A program made the position numbers and the translations under genes. The notes under the pieces were generated by a model that was not told the DNA's origin, made no database searches, and was given only the letters and a program-made list of their open reading frames with translations. Below are positions 41,659-50,120 of a DNA stretch of 64,000 nt, piece after piece (position 1 is the first letter of the stretch; each line of letters starts with the position of its first letter). Source of the stretch: Janthinobacterium agaricidamnosum NBRC 102515 = DSM 9628 (GTDB taxonomy: Bacteria > Pseudomonadota > Gammaproteobacteria > Burkholderiales > Burkholderiaceae_D); NCBI RefSeq assembly GCF_000723165.1, contig NZ_HG322949.1, forward strand, positions 3,279,267 to 3,343,266, in the 5' to 3' direction.

Positions 41659-42480
41659 TTACGGGGCGGAGCCCTGGATTTTTTGCAGTTTATCGGCCAG
41701 CGACGCGGATGACAATTCGCCCAGGTGCACGTCGACCAGATGGCCGCCGGCGTCGTAGAACAAGGTGGTCGGCAAGCCCCGCGAGCGGGCCGCCTTGCCG
41801 AGGCCGCCGCCCAGGTCGAGCATCACATTCGACAAAACCAGCTGGCTGGCCTCGATGAAGCGCTGCACCGTCCCCGGGTCCTCGCCCTGGTTGGCGAACA
41901 CGAAGGTGACGCCGCTTTGCCGTTGCTGCGCGGCCGACAGCACCGGCATCTCGCGCCGGCATGGCGGACACCAGGTGGCCCACAGATTGACCACCATCGG
42001 CTTGCCGTTCGCCAGCTTGACCAGCCCTTGGGCACTGCCATCGAGCGCCAGCAATGGCAGCGGCGGCAGCGTCGCCGCTTCGCTTTTCATCAGCGGCAAG
42101 AGGTTGAACAACACCAGCCATGTCAGCGCGCCGGCGCCGAGCGACAGCAGCAGCGGCTTGCGCTGTCCGGCATGGCGCCGGGCCTGCCACGCGGCCATCA
42201 GCAGCGCGACCAGGATGCCGGCCCATGGCGTAAAGCCGCCATCGCGTATATTGACGATGGTCCAGGGTGCGGCCAGGTATTGCTCATGCCAGGTCAGCAC
42301 GAACGCCAGCCGTGCCGCGACAAAGGCGGCGATCAGCATATTCGATAAAAAATTACCCAGACTGGCGGCTTTCTGGCGCCGCGCGGCCAAGTGGCTCACG
42401 CCGTAGGCCGCCAGGATGGCGGCGATCAGCATGATCTGGGTGATCGACAAGACCAGAGGACCGAATTGCATGGTCAACAT
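41659..42480 (-). CDS. Membrane-anchored TlpA-like thioredoxin protein
   Basis: A 273-residue protein. Residues 1-130 hold about four membrane helices (LVLSITQIMLIAAILAAYGV, SNMLIAAFVAARLAFVLTW), similar in layout to the start of prolipoprotein diacylglyceryl transferase. Residues about 140-273 are a TlpA/ResA thioredoxin domain with VVNLWATWCPPCRREMPVL (CPPC) and the cis-Pro LPTTLFYD. It probably passes electrons to periplasmic DsbG. The ATG at 42480 has AAAGGTG upstream; the frame extends to 42573 without similarity. First gene of the pair, divergent from the two-component genes. Confidence 0.85.
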   Translation of the reverse strand: MLTMQFGPLVLSITQIMLIAAILAAYGVSHLAARRQKAASLGNFLSNMLIAAFVAARLAFVLTWHEQYLAAPWTIVNIRDGGFTPWAGILVALLMAAWQARRHAGQRKPLLLSLGAGALTWLVLFNLLPLMKSEAATLPPLPLLALDGSAQGLVKLANGKPMVVNLWATWCPPCRREMPVLSAAQQRQSGVTFVFANQGEDPGTVQRFIEASQLVLSNVMLDLGGGLGKAARSRGLPTTLFYDAGGHLVDVHLGELSSASLADKLQKIQGSAP

Positions 42481-42523
42481 AGACACCTTTGAAAAAGACA
42501 CAGCGCCATGCTGGACGGCGCAG

Positions 42524-42540
42524 GTTAAGGCAGTGTTAAC
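42524..42540. promoter_or_regulatory. PmrA/QseB-like binding site
   Basis: GTTAAG, five bases, GTTAAC has the 6-5-6 direct-repeat form of PmrA-type sites with an 11-base period. It sits in the divergent region between the TlpA gene and the response-regulator gene. Confidence 0.5.
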
Positions 42541-42567
42541 GGTGCCATAATCCCGGTGCCATAATCT
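42540..42567. repeat. 14-base tandem repeat in a divergent promoter
   Basis: CGGTGCCATAATCC is followed directly by CGGTGCCATAATCT. Each unit contains a CATAAT that could serve as a -10 for the response-regulator gene (start 42612), so the repeat may duplicate a promoter element. Confidence 0.55.
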
Positions 42568-42611
42568 GCCCATGGCATATTACAAACATATTTGAACATG
42601 GAGCATGATCG

Positions 42612-43277
42612 ATGCGGGTACTGCTGGTCGAAGACGATGAATTGATAGCCCACGGCATTCTGGCGGGCTTGCGCGCGCACGGCTTGACCGCCGATGGCGT
42701 GCGCACCGCCTCGCAAGCCGACAGCGCGCTGGCCACCCAGCGCTGGGACGTGCTGATACTCGACCTGGGCTTGCCGGACGAAGACGGCATGGTCTTGCTG
42801 CAGCGCTGGCGCGCGGCCGGCATGGCGTTGCCGGTACTGATCCTGAGCGCGCGCGACGCGGTCGAAAACCGGGTCGCCGGCTTGCGCGCCGGCGCCGACG
42901 ACTACCTGCTGAAACCGTTCGACCTGGATGAACTGGTGGCCCGGCTGCATGCGCTGCTGCGCCGCGCCGCCGGGCGCTGCATCGATATCATCGAACGCGG
43001 CCCGCTGCGCCTCGATCCGGCCAGCGGCCAGGCCTGGCTGCATGGCGCGACGGTGCTGCTGTCGCGCCGCGAACTGGGCTTGCTGGAAGCGCTGCTGCAG
43101 GCGCGCGGCCGCATCCTCAGCGCCGATCAATTGAAGGATAAGCTGTATCACTTCAGCGAAGAAATCGAAAGCAATGCCTTGAACGTGCACATCCACCACT
43201 TGCGGCGCAAGCTGGGCGCCGAGCTGATCGAAACCGTGCGCGGCCTCGGCTACCGCATCGCCGTGGAGCAGCCATGA
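42612..43277 (+). CDS. PmrA/QseB-like OmpR-family response regulator
   Basis: A 221-residue regulator: receiver residues 1-115 (VEDDELI, LILDLGLPDEDGM with the phospho-Asp, LSARD, DDYLLKPFDLDEL) and winged helix 120-218 (LSRRELGLLEALLQARGRIL, IETVRGLGYRIA). It is of the PmrA/QseB/TctD branch. GGAG lies 9 bases before the ATG. Its last codons overlap the kinase start in an ATGA junction. It probably binds the repeat at 42524 and controls itself and the TlpA-DsbG operon. Confidence 0.93.
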   Translation: MRVLLVEDDELIAHGILAGLRAHGLTADGVRTASQADSALATQRWDVLILDLGLPDEDGMVLLQRWRAAGMALPVLILSARDAVENRVAGLRAGADDYLLKPFDLDELVARLHALLRRAAGRCIDIIERGPLRLDPASGQAWLHGATVLLSRRELGLLEALLQARGRILSADQLKDKLYHFSEEIESNALNVHIHHLRRKLGAELIETVRGLGYRIAVEQP

Positions 43278-44608
43278 GCTTGCGCCTGCGGCTGCTGCTG
43301 CTGATCGGCATTTCAATGAGCTTGCTGTGGGGCGCGGTGGCGCTGTGGATGCTGCGCAGCCTCGACGCCGAAGTGCACCGCACGCTGGACCAGCGGCTGG
43401 CGATGTCGGCGCAAATGGTGGCCGGCCTGATGTCGCAAAATCGCGCCGCGTGGCAAAGCTCCGACGGCCAGGGCCATGCGCCGGCAGCCAGGATGCCGGC
43501 CATGGCCAAAAGCATCGATTGCCAGATCACCTCGATGCGCGGCGAAGTGATCGCCCGCACCCCCGGCGCGCCGCTGGAAGCGGTGGCGGCGCTGGAACCG
43601 GGTTATTCCGAGCGCGACATCAGGGGCGAACGCTGGCGCAGCTACACCTTTGAAGAAAACGGCTTGCGGGTGACCACCGCCGACCGGCTGGCCGAACGCG
43701 AACTACTGCTGTACAACACCGCCAAGGCCGCCGCCGTGCCCTTCATCGTCGCCACCATCGGCAGCCTGATCGTGCTGTGGTTCGGCCTCAAGAATGGCTT
43801 GCTGCCGCTGGAGCGGCTGCGCCAGGCGCTGGAGCGGCGCGCGCCGGACGCCTTGACGCCGCTGGACGCCGGCGCCATGCCGCGCGACCTGCTGCCGCTG
43901 GTGACTACCCTGAACCAGCTGCTGGAGCGCATCAACGTCGCGATCCGGCGCGAACGCCGCTTCACCAGCGACGCCGCGCATGAATTGCGCACGCCGCTGA
44001 CCGCCATCAAGACCCACTTGCAAGTGATGCGCATCACCCGCGGCGGCGATGCGGCGCAGGCGCTGGATTACGCCGAAGAAGGCGTGGCCCGGCTGCAGCG
44101 CACGCTGGGCCAGTTGCTGACGCTGTCGCAAATCGAAGGACCGTTTTCTTGGGACGACGGCAACCTGGCCGCAGCGGACCAGGTGGCGCGGCTGGCGATA
44201 CGCGACGCCAGCACCCATGACGCCGGACGCATCGTGCTGCATGGCGATACGGCGCCGGCCGCACTGGCCCTGCCCCAGGCACTGGCGGTGACCGCGCTGC
44301 GCAACCTGCTCGACAACGCGCTGCGCCATGGGCCGTCGGATCGGGCCGTCAGCCTGACATTGCAGGCTGGCGGCGATGCCTGCACATTCGTGGTGCGCGA
44401 CCATGGCCCGGGCATGGGCGCCAGGGAACTGGAACTGGCGGCGCAGCGCTTCTGGCGCCACGGCGGCGGCCAGGGCAGCGGACTGGGCTTGTCGATCGTC
44501 GCCGCGATCACCGAACGCTTCGGCGGCACGCTGGTATTAAGCCAGCATCCGGACGGCGGACTGGAGGCGAGTCTGGCGCTGCCGAGGATGCAGGGTGAGT
44601 CGATATGA
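43274..44608 (+). CDS. PmrB/QseC-like sensor histidine kinase
   Basis: A 444-residue membrane kinase with TM1 at about 4-26 (RLLLLIGISMSLLWGAVALW), a periplasmic sensor of about 125 residues, TM2 near 155-175, then the H-box (FTSDAAHELRTPLTAIKTHL), N-box (LRNLLDNALRHGPS) and G-boxes (GQGSGLGLSIVAAI). Coupled to the response regulator by an ATGA overlap. The ligand is unknown; the adjacent thiol-redox genes suggest an envelope redox or cation signal. Confidence 0.92.
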   Translation: MSLRLRLLLLIGISMSLLWGAVALWMLRSLDAEVHRTLDQRLAMSAQMVAGLMSQNRAAWQSSDGQGHAPAARMPAMAKSIDCQITSMRGEVIARTPGAPLEAVAALEPGYSERDIRGERWRSYTFEENGLRVTTADRLAERELLLYNTAKAAAVPFIVATIGSLIVLWFGLKNGLLPLERLRQALERRAPDALTPLDAGAMPRDLLPLVTTLNQLLERINVAIRRERRFTSDAAHELRTPLTAIKTHLQVMRITRGGDAAQALDYAEEGVARLQRTLGQLLTLSQIEGPFSWDDGNLAAADQVARLAIRDASTHDAGRIVLHGDTAPAALALPQALAVTALRNLLDNALRHGPSDRAVSLTLQAGGDACTFVVRDHGPGMGARELELAAQRFWRHGGGQGSGLGLSIVAAITERFGGTLVLSQHPDGGLEASLALPRMQGESI

Positions 44609-44873
44609 GAAATTCTTACATTAAAAAAGACTTTAAATATTAAAACGTGACCACGCACTTAAAATAAGGTATATTAATACCACAGAGAAATAAAATTTAA
44701 ATATTTTATTATTATAAAATTCCTCCTTATTTTTCACCAAACCAATAATAAAATAAAAAATACACCAGCTGACATTGCATTATTTATCACATTCTTAATT
44801 AATAAAAAAATCATCAAAACGTAAAAATTACCAAATAAAAATAATTCGATAGACGTAAAAAAATCATTAAATC
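44609..44873. other. AT-rich intergenic stretch at the left edge of foreign DNA
   Basis: 265 bases with a sharp fall in GC compared with the kinase gene before it. It contains long A/T runs and no supported gene. It probably holds the promoter of the protease gene and marks the boundary of acquired DNA. Confidence 0.5.
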
Positions 44874-45773
44874 ATGACATTTTCTCGGCAGATAATTAAA
44901 AACACCGACCACGCATCATTATGTTCTATTTTTATTCGAACAATATGTTCTACTCCAAACGGTGATTTTTCTTGCGGAATGGCAACGGGATTTCATTATC
45001 GGGACATTCTTAATCGAACATGGTTAATTACCAATTGGCATGTCCTTACTGGTCGCCGTCCAGACGATCCTGGTTTTTTACTTACAAATATACCTCAAAG
45101 TCCTTACAGAATAGAAGTATCTTATCCTGGATCAACAGCTGGTACTTTTATGCCACCTGTAATGCTCGATTTATATCAAAATGGAAAACCTATCTGGCGT
45201 CAGGTTGGTTTAGAATTAGGCATTGACTTAGCCGGTATACCAATTGAATTACCAGATGGTGCTACTGCACCTTGTGTACAAGACTTTACAGAACGTGATA
45301 CGGATCCACTTCAGCCAGGAATAGATGTAATTATTGTTGGCTTCCCATTAGAACATAGTATCGATATGCCTTTTCCTGTCTGGAAACGTGCAATGATTGC
45401 GTCGGAACCAGCATATCCTGTTTTTGGTCAAATTCAGACACTTCTTGATACTCCGGGAACTCCAGGAATGTCTGGATCCCCTGTCTATCGCATTTCCCCT
45501 GGCGCCTCGGTATCGAGATCTCAATATGAAAAAATTAAAGAATTCAAAAAAGATGGAAAGATTGATTTAGATTTTTTTGAGAAATTTGACTTTACCAGGA
45601 TCCAATCATGTCTAGTACTCAATTTAGTTGGAGTTTATGCTGGCTCCACCGGAAAACCCGGATTGGATCGTTTATCTCTGGGGAGAATGATATTAGCATC
45701 AAACATTGACCTTATGATTATGAAGGGAAAACCTGGCATAAATCCATTCCCACCTAAATACCATCAATACTAG
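44874..45773 (+). CDS. Trypsin-like serine peptidase, horizontally acquired
   Basis: A 299-residue protein. The triad is visible: His56 in LITNWHVLTGRR, Asp118 in LELGIDLAGIPIE, and Ser200 in TPGMSGSPVY (S1-type GxSGSP). No signal peptide, so the product would be cytosolic. GC is far below that of the neighbouring genes. The stop TAG at 45771 uses a G that belongs to the adjacent IS5 element, so the original C-terminus may be lost or altered. Cytosolic trypsin-like proteins of this kind occur in defence and conflict islands; a role here is inference only. Confidence 0.75.
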   Translation: MTFSRQIIKNTDHASLCSIFIRTICSTPNGDFSCGMATGFHYRDILNRTWLITNWHVLTGRRPDDPGFLLTNIPQSPYRIEVSYPGSTAGTFMPPVMLDLYQNGKPIWRQVGLELGIDLAGIPIELPDGATAPCVQDFTERDTDPLQPGIDVIIVGFPLEHSIDMPFPVWKRAMIASEPAYPVFGQIQTLLDTPGTPGMSGSPVYRISPGASVSRSQYEKIKEFKKDGKIDLDFFEKFDFTRIQSCLVLNLVGVYAGSTGKPGLDRLSLGRMILASNIDLMIMKGKPGINPFPPKYHQY

Positions 45774-46896
45774 GGAATCGCTGATCAATTCACTTTTCAG
45801 TGATGAATCTGGAGCCCAACCGCCCGCGGAGAGCCAAACGACAGACTTTGCAGACGATTTGATACTTTGCTGCGCGCTTTTCCTCGATCAGGACAGACTG
45901 CGGGATTCCGTGACCGTAAAACGCCTGCCTGCCAGCACCAGGTTGGCGAAGGCGGACAAGGTAAACAGTTGTGCTGTGTTCTTGGCCAGTCCGCGATAGC
46001 GGGTTTTGCGATGACGGAACACGTTCTTGATGACATGAAACGGGTGCTCGACTTTCGCCCGCACGCTCGCTTTCAGATACTCTAGCTTTTCCGTCAGGCG
46101 CCCCAGTTTTTTTTCGGCAACTCCTTGCGTTTGGAACGCTTCATGGTTACATAACACGTGACCGGTTTGCCGATTTTTTCTGGCCGCTTTTCCACGCCTT
46201 GGTAACCGGCATCGCCAAACGCAGCGATTTCGTCGCCGTGCAGCAGCGCGTGTGCTTGCGTCACATCGGCAACGTTGCCGGGCATACCGATGACGGTGTA
46301 TACCAAGCCCGAGCAAGCGTCGACGCCAACGTGCACTTTCATGCCGAAGTGCCAGTCATTGCCCTTTTTCGATTGGTGCATTTCAGGATCTCGCTTGCCA
46401 TCCTTGTTCTTGGTGGACGGTGGCGCGGTGATCAACGTCGCGTCCACGATGGTGCCTTCACGCATCATCAAACCTTTTTCGGCCAAGTGCCCATTGACGG
46501 TGGCGAAGATCCGCCGCATTAGCCCGTTTGCTTCCAGTAGGTGCTGGAACTTCAGCAACGTCGTTGCGTCCGGCGCCGACTCGCGCCCCAGGTCGATACC
46601 GACAAAGACGCGGATGGATTGGCTGTCGTAGACCGCGTCTTCGATACCTTCGTCCGACAAACCAAAGCACTGCTGGGCAACGTACATTCGAAATCAGCTT
46701 GTGCAGCTTGCCCCACGGTGTCACGCTGTCGATTTCCGCCAGGAAGCGGTCGCGCCGCGTCAGCTTCTTCTTGGCGGCGTATCCGAGATCGGAAAAGCTC
46801 TTTTGCATGATGAATCGCGGGCCGTGAACGTAGCGTTATTGTCTCAGGTCGGCCCGCAGCAAGGAACTGCACCCGATGAATAAATCAATGGTTCCC
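45773..46896 (-). mobile_element. Defective IS5-family element 1
   Basis: About 1.12 kb bounded by imperfect inverted ends: GGGAATCGCTGATCAATTCA at the left and the complement of GGGAACCATTGATTTATTCA at the right. The flanks read CTAG and CTAA, near the CTAR target of IS5 elements. It carries a broken transposase gene. Confidence 0.75.
45888..46808 (-). pseudogene. IS5-family transposase, frameshifted and internally deleted
   Basis: The N-terminus (MQKSFSDLGYAAKKKLTRRD, GKLHKLI) is joined out of frame, near 46690, to the DDE body (MYVAQQCFGLSDEGIEDAVY, GTIVDATLITAPPSTKNKDG, AFGDAGYQG). The expected link between them is missing, so about 40-50 bases were lost. A second frameshift near 46103 separates the Glu-bearing end (ASVRAKVEHPFHVIKNVFRH). 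No functional enzyme can be made without frameshifting at both sites. Confidence 0.75.
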
Positions 46897-46899
46897 TAA

Positions 46900-47767
46900 G
46901 AAGCTGTTTAAAGTCTATGCAACAACAGTGACAAGAAGGCGAGCACGACAAATAGTCGGCTCGTCTCCAGTTTGCGCTCACAGTTTTTTCACAACCGCCG
47001 GCATTTCTCCAGCCAGGCGAATGAGCGCTCGACAACCCAGCGCTCCGGCATCGCCGCAAAGGTATGCAACTCCGATCGCTTTGCAATTTCCACCGATGAC
47101 TCCAGCAACTCCTAGACGGCATCGGCAAACGGCTTGCCGGTATAACCGCCGTCGGCCAGCACATTTAGCACAGACGGCAGGGCATGCCGATAGCGCGCAA
47201 ACATCGCCAGCGCACCCGCCCGGTCAGTCAGATCAGCGGTGCTGACATGCAGCGCATGCGGCAATCCCTGAGTATCGACAGCGATATGACGCTTGATGCC
47301 CGATACTTTTTTGCCTGCGTCATCCCCCTTCTGCCGCGCGCTGTTCGTATTCTTGACGCTTTGCGCATCGATGATGCAAAAAGTCGTTGAGGCCGCTCTG
47401 CCATGGCATAACCGCTCTTGCCGCACCTGATTTTTTTAAAGCCTGCTCAAGCAGGCTGGGTGTATCGTCCGATGACGTGCGGCTCCAGAGGTCAAAGTAA
47501 TACCACACGGTCGTCCACAAGGGGAAATTTCCCGGTATGCCGCGCCAGGTACAGCCGTTCTTCAGTAGATACAGAATCGCACAAAATACATCGTAGAGAT
47601 CGACTTTCCTCGGCGCCGTTTTATGCTGTCTGGCCCCTTCCAGTATGCTACGTACCGCTTCAAATTGTTCCCTGCTGATATCGCTCGGGTACATCTTTCC
47701 AGACATGGCGTGAGCGCTCCATCGTTCAACTCATGGAGCGTTTGACACCAGAATAATAAACAGGTTC
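46900..47767 (-). mobile_element. Defective IS5-family element 2 (IS427-like)
   Basis: 868 bases with ends GAAGCTGTTTA (left) and the complement of GAACCTGTTTA (right), flanked on both sides by TAA (46897-46899 and 47768-47770), a 3-base target duplication usual for this subgroup. It lies immediately beside element 1. Confidence 0.8.
46908..47706 (-). pseudogene. IS427-like transposase in three frames
   Basis: The N-terminal part (MYPSDISREQFEAVRSILEG, LLKNGCTWRGIPGNFP) runs in one frame from 47706. The DDE part (CIIDAQSVKNTNSARQKGDD, IAVDTQGLPHALHVSTADLT, VLADGGYTGKPFADAV) is in a second frame. The end (WVVERSFAWLEKCRR, VVLAFLSLLLHRL) is in a third frame. At least two frameshifts or stops inactivate it; one could in principle be a programmed shift as in two-frame IS5 elements. 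Confidence 0.75.
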
Positions 47768-47812
47768 TAAGTCAAAACAAGGCAAAGCGACATGCAGTCT
47801 TGCATTCGAGCT

Positions 47813-48391
47813 TTAGCGCAGCACGTAACGCCAGCCCGCGCCCTCCAGCGCAAACGTGAACCTGGTCTGGATATCGTCGGGACGGCTGGGCACGCTCAGC
47901 ACGGCATCGCACTCCAGGTAGCCCGTCTTGCGCTGCATTTCACAGTGATTCAGGGCAGTGACCTGTATCGTGGTCTGCGCTTCCCGCATCTGCGCATCCT
48001 GCGCCGCCGCCGGATTGGCGGCCGCTTCCTGCGCGGCCCAGGCGCGCAGCATGGCTTGCGCCTCGGCGGGCGCCGGTCCCGCGAACCTGGCATCCTTGCG
48101 CTCGACGCCCACCCAGGTGGCGCCCTCCAGGCGCAGCGGCAACACTTTAAAACCGTCGCGCATGCCGACGCTCATGCCCACCAGGCAAACCACCTCCCCT
48201 TTGACTTCCTGCGACTCCTGGCAGCCCAGCAGGCTGGTGACCTTCACGCCGATGGGCACCGGCGATCTGAGCTGCACAACCGCTGCTTGCACGGCGGCGT
48301 GAATCTGCTCCTGGGTCGGCATGGGAACGGCATGCGCGGGCAAGACCGCAAAGAAGATCATGGCGGTCAGGGCGATAGTGGTCAGGCGCAT
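47813..48391 (-). CDS. Exported protein of unknown function
   Basis: A 192-residue protein. The ATG at 48391 starts a signal peptide (MRLTTIALTAMIFFAVLPAH, cleavage near AHA-VP). The mature part has four Cys (LLGCQESQEVKGEVVCLV, HCEMQRKTGYLECDAVL) that could form two disulfides, and an amphipathic Ala-rich helix between. I do not recognise the family. Base composition is normal for the chromosome, so it marks the right edge of the IS block. Confidence 0.7.
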   Translation of the reverse strand: MRLTTIALTAMIFFAVLPAHAVPMPTQEQIHAAVQAAVVQLRSPVPIGVKVTSLLGCQESQEVKGEVVCLVGMSVGMRDGFKVLPLRLEGATWVGVERKDARFAGPAPAEAQAMLRAWAAQEAAANPAAAQDAQMREAQTTIQVTALNHCEMQRKTGYLECDAVLSVPSRPDDIQTRFTFALEGAGWRYVLR

Positions 48392-48779
48392 GGTGTACAG
48401 GGAACAGTTATCCAAGGCGCGCAGTCTAGCACTTTACATAAAAACAGCTTTTTCTTTTACGCCCGGACAAGCCGATCGAGCAAAAAGCCGCGCCGCCGGA
48501 CCGAGTCGCCCAACCCGAAAGACAGGCTGGCGCGGGCCGTGGGATAACACTAAAACAGCGCTGCAGGACGTGATTCCGCGAGGATATTGATATAACTCAA
48601 GTCATGTGAAATTATTTCGCATATGCAACGATAGTTTTGCAAAGATGAAACTTATGACTAGCTTGGTGTAAGTAATGAGTAGAGGCACGTTCACACTTCT
48701 GTTTAGTAAAATGGAGGAACCATGCTGCAAATAAAATATTTTTGTCGATGCCGGTGTATTTCCAAACCAAGGAGGTTTC
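48392..48779. other. 388-base gap, composition changes midway
   Basis: The first part is GC-rich and the last 180 bases are AT-rich. Short frames on the minus strand (48602-48830) show no ribosome binding site and no protein-like composition. AAGGAGG at 48770-48776 belongs to the next gene. Nothing else is supported. Confidence 0.4.
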
Positions 48780-49235
48780 ATGTCTATCAATATTGGTAAT
48801 AATTTTCCTTTTATCAACCAATCTCAACAAACTGCCAAGCCAAAAGAAAATGGTCGCGACACTGCATCATTTGCGGATGCCCTAAGCAAGAGTCAACAGG
48901 CATCCGGCAGTTCTGCCTCAGCTGATCGTAACGAAAAATATGATTTCAAGAATATGACGCCGAGAACCATGCGTGAAACCATGAATAGCCTTATTCGCAA
49001 CGGAGAAATGACATTCGAAGAGTCGACTCCACTCATGGCCATGATTCCATCGCCGTTGTCAAAGGTAAATTATGACGGAAATATGCCTGCGTCATTTGAT
49101 CAATCGTGGGATTTTCTTGCTAAAATCCAGGACGGAATAAGGGGAGCGCTTTCCAGAAATGAAAAGGCAAGTGCCGACACAATGCAGCAGACGTATGATG
49201 CATTAATGCGTCTCCAGGGCGGAAAAAAGACCTGA
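48780..49235 (+). CDS. Small low-GC protein of unknown function
   Basis: A 151-residue protein behind a near-perfect ribosome binding site (AAGGAGG, 3-4 bases before the ATG). It lacks a signal peptide. The first 55 residues are Ser/Gln/Asn-rich and likely disordered; the rest is helical (MTPRTMRETMNSLIRNGEMT, DQSWDFLAKIQDGIRGALSR). The layout, with a disordered start and a helical end, recalls flagellar or type III-associated small proteins, but I cannot assign it. It ends at a shared bidirectional terminator. Confidence 0.65.
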   Translation: MSINIGNNFPFINQSQQTAKPKENGRDTASFADALSKSQQASGSSASADRNEKYDFKNMTPRTMRETMNSLIRNGEMTFEESTPLMAMIPSPLSKVNYDGNMPASFDQSWDFLAKIQDGIRGALSRNEKASADTMQQTYDALMRLQGGKKT

Positions 49236-49250
49236 AGCGCCTGCACAAAG

Positions 49251-49278
49251 AAAAAGGCCGGAAATTCCGGCCTTTTTT
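49251..49278. terminator. Bidirectional intrinsic terminator
   Basis: AAAAA then GGCCGGAA/TTCCGGCC then TTTTTT: a perfect 8-bp stem (with a single-base loop) flanked by A-run and T-run. It serves both convergent genes (48780 plus, 49288 minus). Confidence 0.9.
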
Positions 49279-49287
49279 CCAAGCGTA

Positions 49288-49935
49288 TTATTTGATGAGG
49301 ATGCTGGTACTTAAGGTATTGAATGGCGCATTGATGGAGGTGTCCTGGAATTGGAATTTTCCGCTCTGCTGGCCGTCAAGATTATAATATTTCATCCATC
49401 CGACTACCGTGTATCCAGCAGGACATGGCCAAACATAATTGTTTCCGACTATGCAAATTGATTGATTTGTATAATTTGCCGACTGTGGCAAGAGTCCGCC
49501 ATTCATCCAGGCAAAGGGACTGGCGCCATAGCCGATTTCTTGTACCGCTACCCTGAGTAGTTGGCCGCCGTGATCACAGGTCGTCGAAAGTTGACCGAGA
49601 ATCGTCATATACTCCCAGTCGCAATTCGAAGAACCAACTGCATAGATAGCAACGCGCGACAAAGCTGGGGCCGGTGCCAGCTGTGGACCTTTCGGAGCGA
49701 GCGAGTCGCCGCCGCTGGCGACGGATAGAACGCCCTGGCTTTCCAGGGCCGGCAATGAAACTTCACTCAGCTTCACCGGCATTGCATCGCCAGATGCGTC
49801 AGCGGCTGCTAATGCAAACTGCACTTTATTTTCCGGCTGCGCGGATCCCGGCTCTTTATTTTCTTGCGAATAAGCATTTGTACTCATGAATGCAAGCATT
49901 GATATAAAAATCGGTAATGCGAATTTCTTCGTCAT
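49288..49935 (-). CDS. Exported DUF4879/YolA-like protein
   Basis: A 215-residue exported protein: signal peptide about 1-23 (ends NAYS-QE), a low-complexity linker to about residue 85, then a beta domain with IYAVGSSNCDWEYMTILG, STTCDHGGQLLRVAVQEIGY and PAGYTVVGWMKYYNLDG. This pattern recalls the DUF4879 family (Bacillus YolA), secreted proteins without a known role. Two Cys pairs probably form disulfides. GC is lower than in the flanking core genes. Family call is from memory. Confidence 0.6.
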   Translation of the reverse strand: MTKKFALPIFISMLAFMSTNAYSQENKEPGSAQPENKVQFALAAADASGDAMPVKLSEVSLPALESQGVLSVASGGDSLAPKGPQLAPAPALSRVAIYAVGSSNCDWEYMTILGQLSTTCDHGGQLLRVAVQEIGYGASPFAWMNGGLLPQSANYTNQSICIVGNNYVWPCPAGYTVVGWMKYYNLDGQQSGKFQFQDTSINAPFNTLSTSILIK

Positions 49936-50120
49936 GGAAAAACTCCAAAGTGGTATGTCTGAGTTATAGTGGAGACGAATCGTTTCGATAAGCGATTCGT
50001 AAATGGCGGATATTGAAAATTTATCACCATTTCATGATGTTATACAATATTTAATTGTTTATTGTCAATAGCCAGGGAAATTTGATATTAATAAATTTTC
50101 GTAAATTATCGTGTGAATCG

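Noticed and set aside
42540..42567. CRISPR-like or other repeat array at the tandem 14-mers
   Set aside because: Only two directly adjacent units without spacers; better explained as a duplicated promoter element.
48602..48830. Short minus-strand frames in the AT-rich gap
   Set aside because: No ribosome binding site, low complexity, and overlap with the start of the well-supported gene at 48780.
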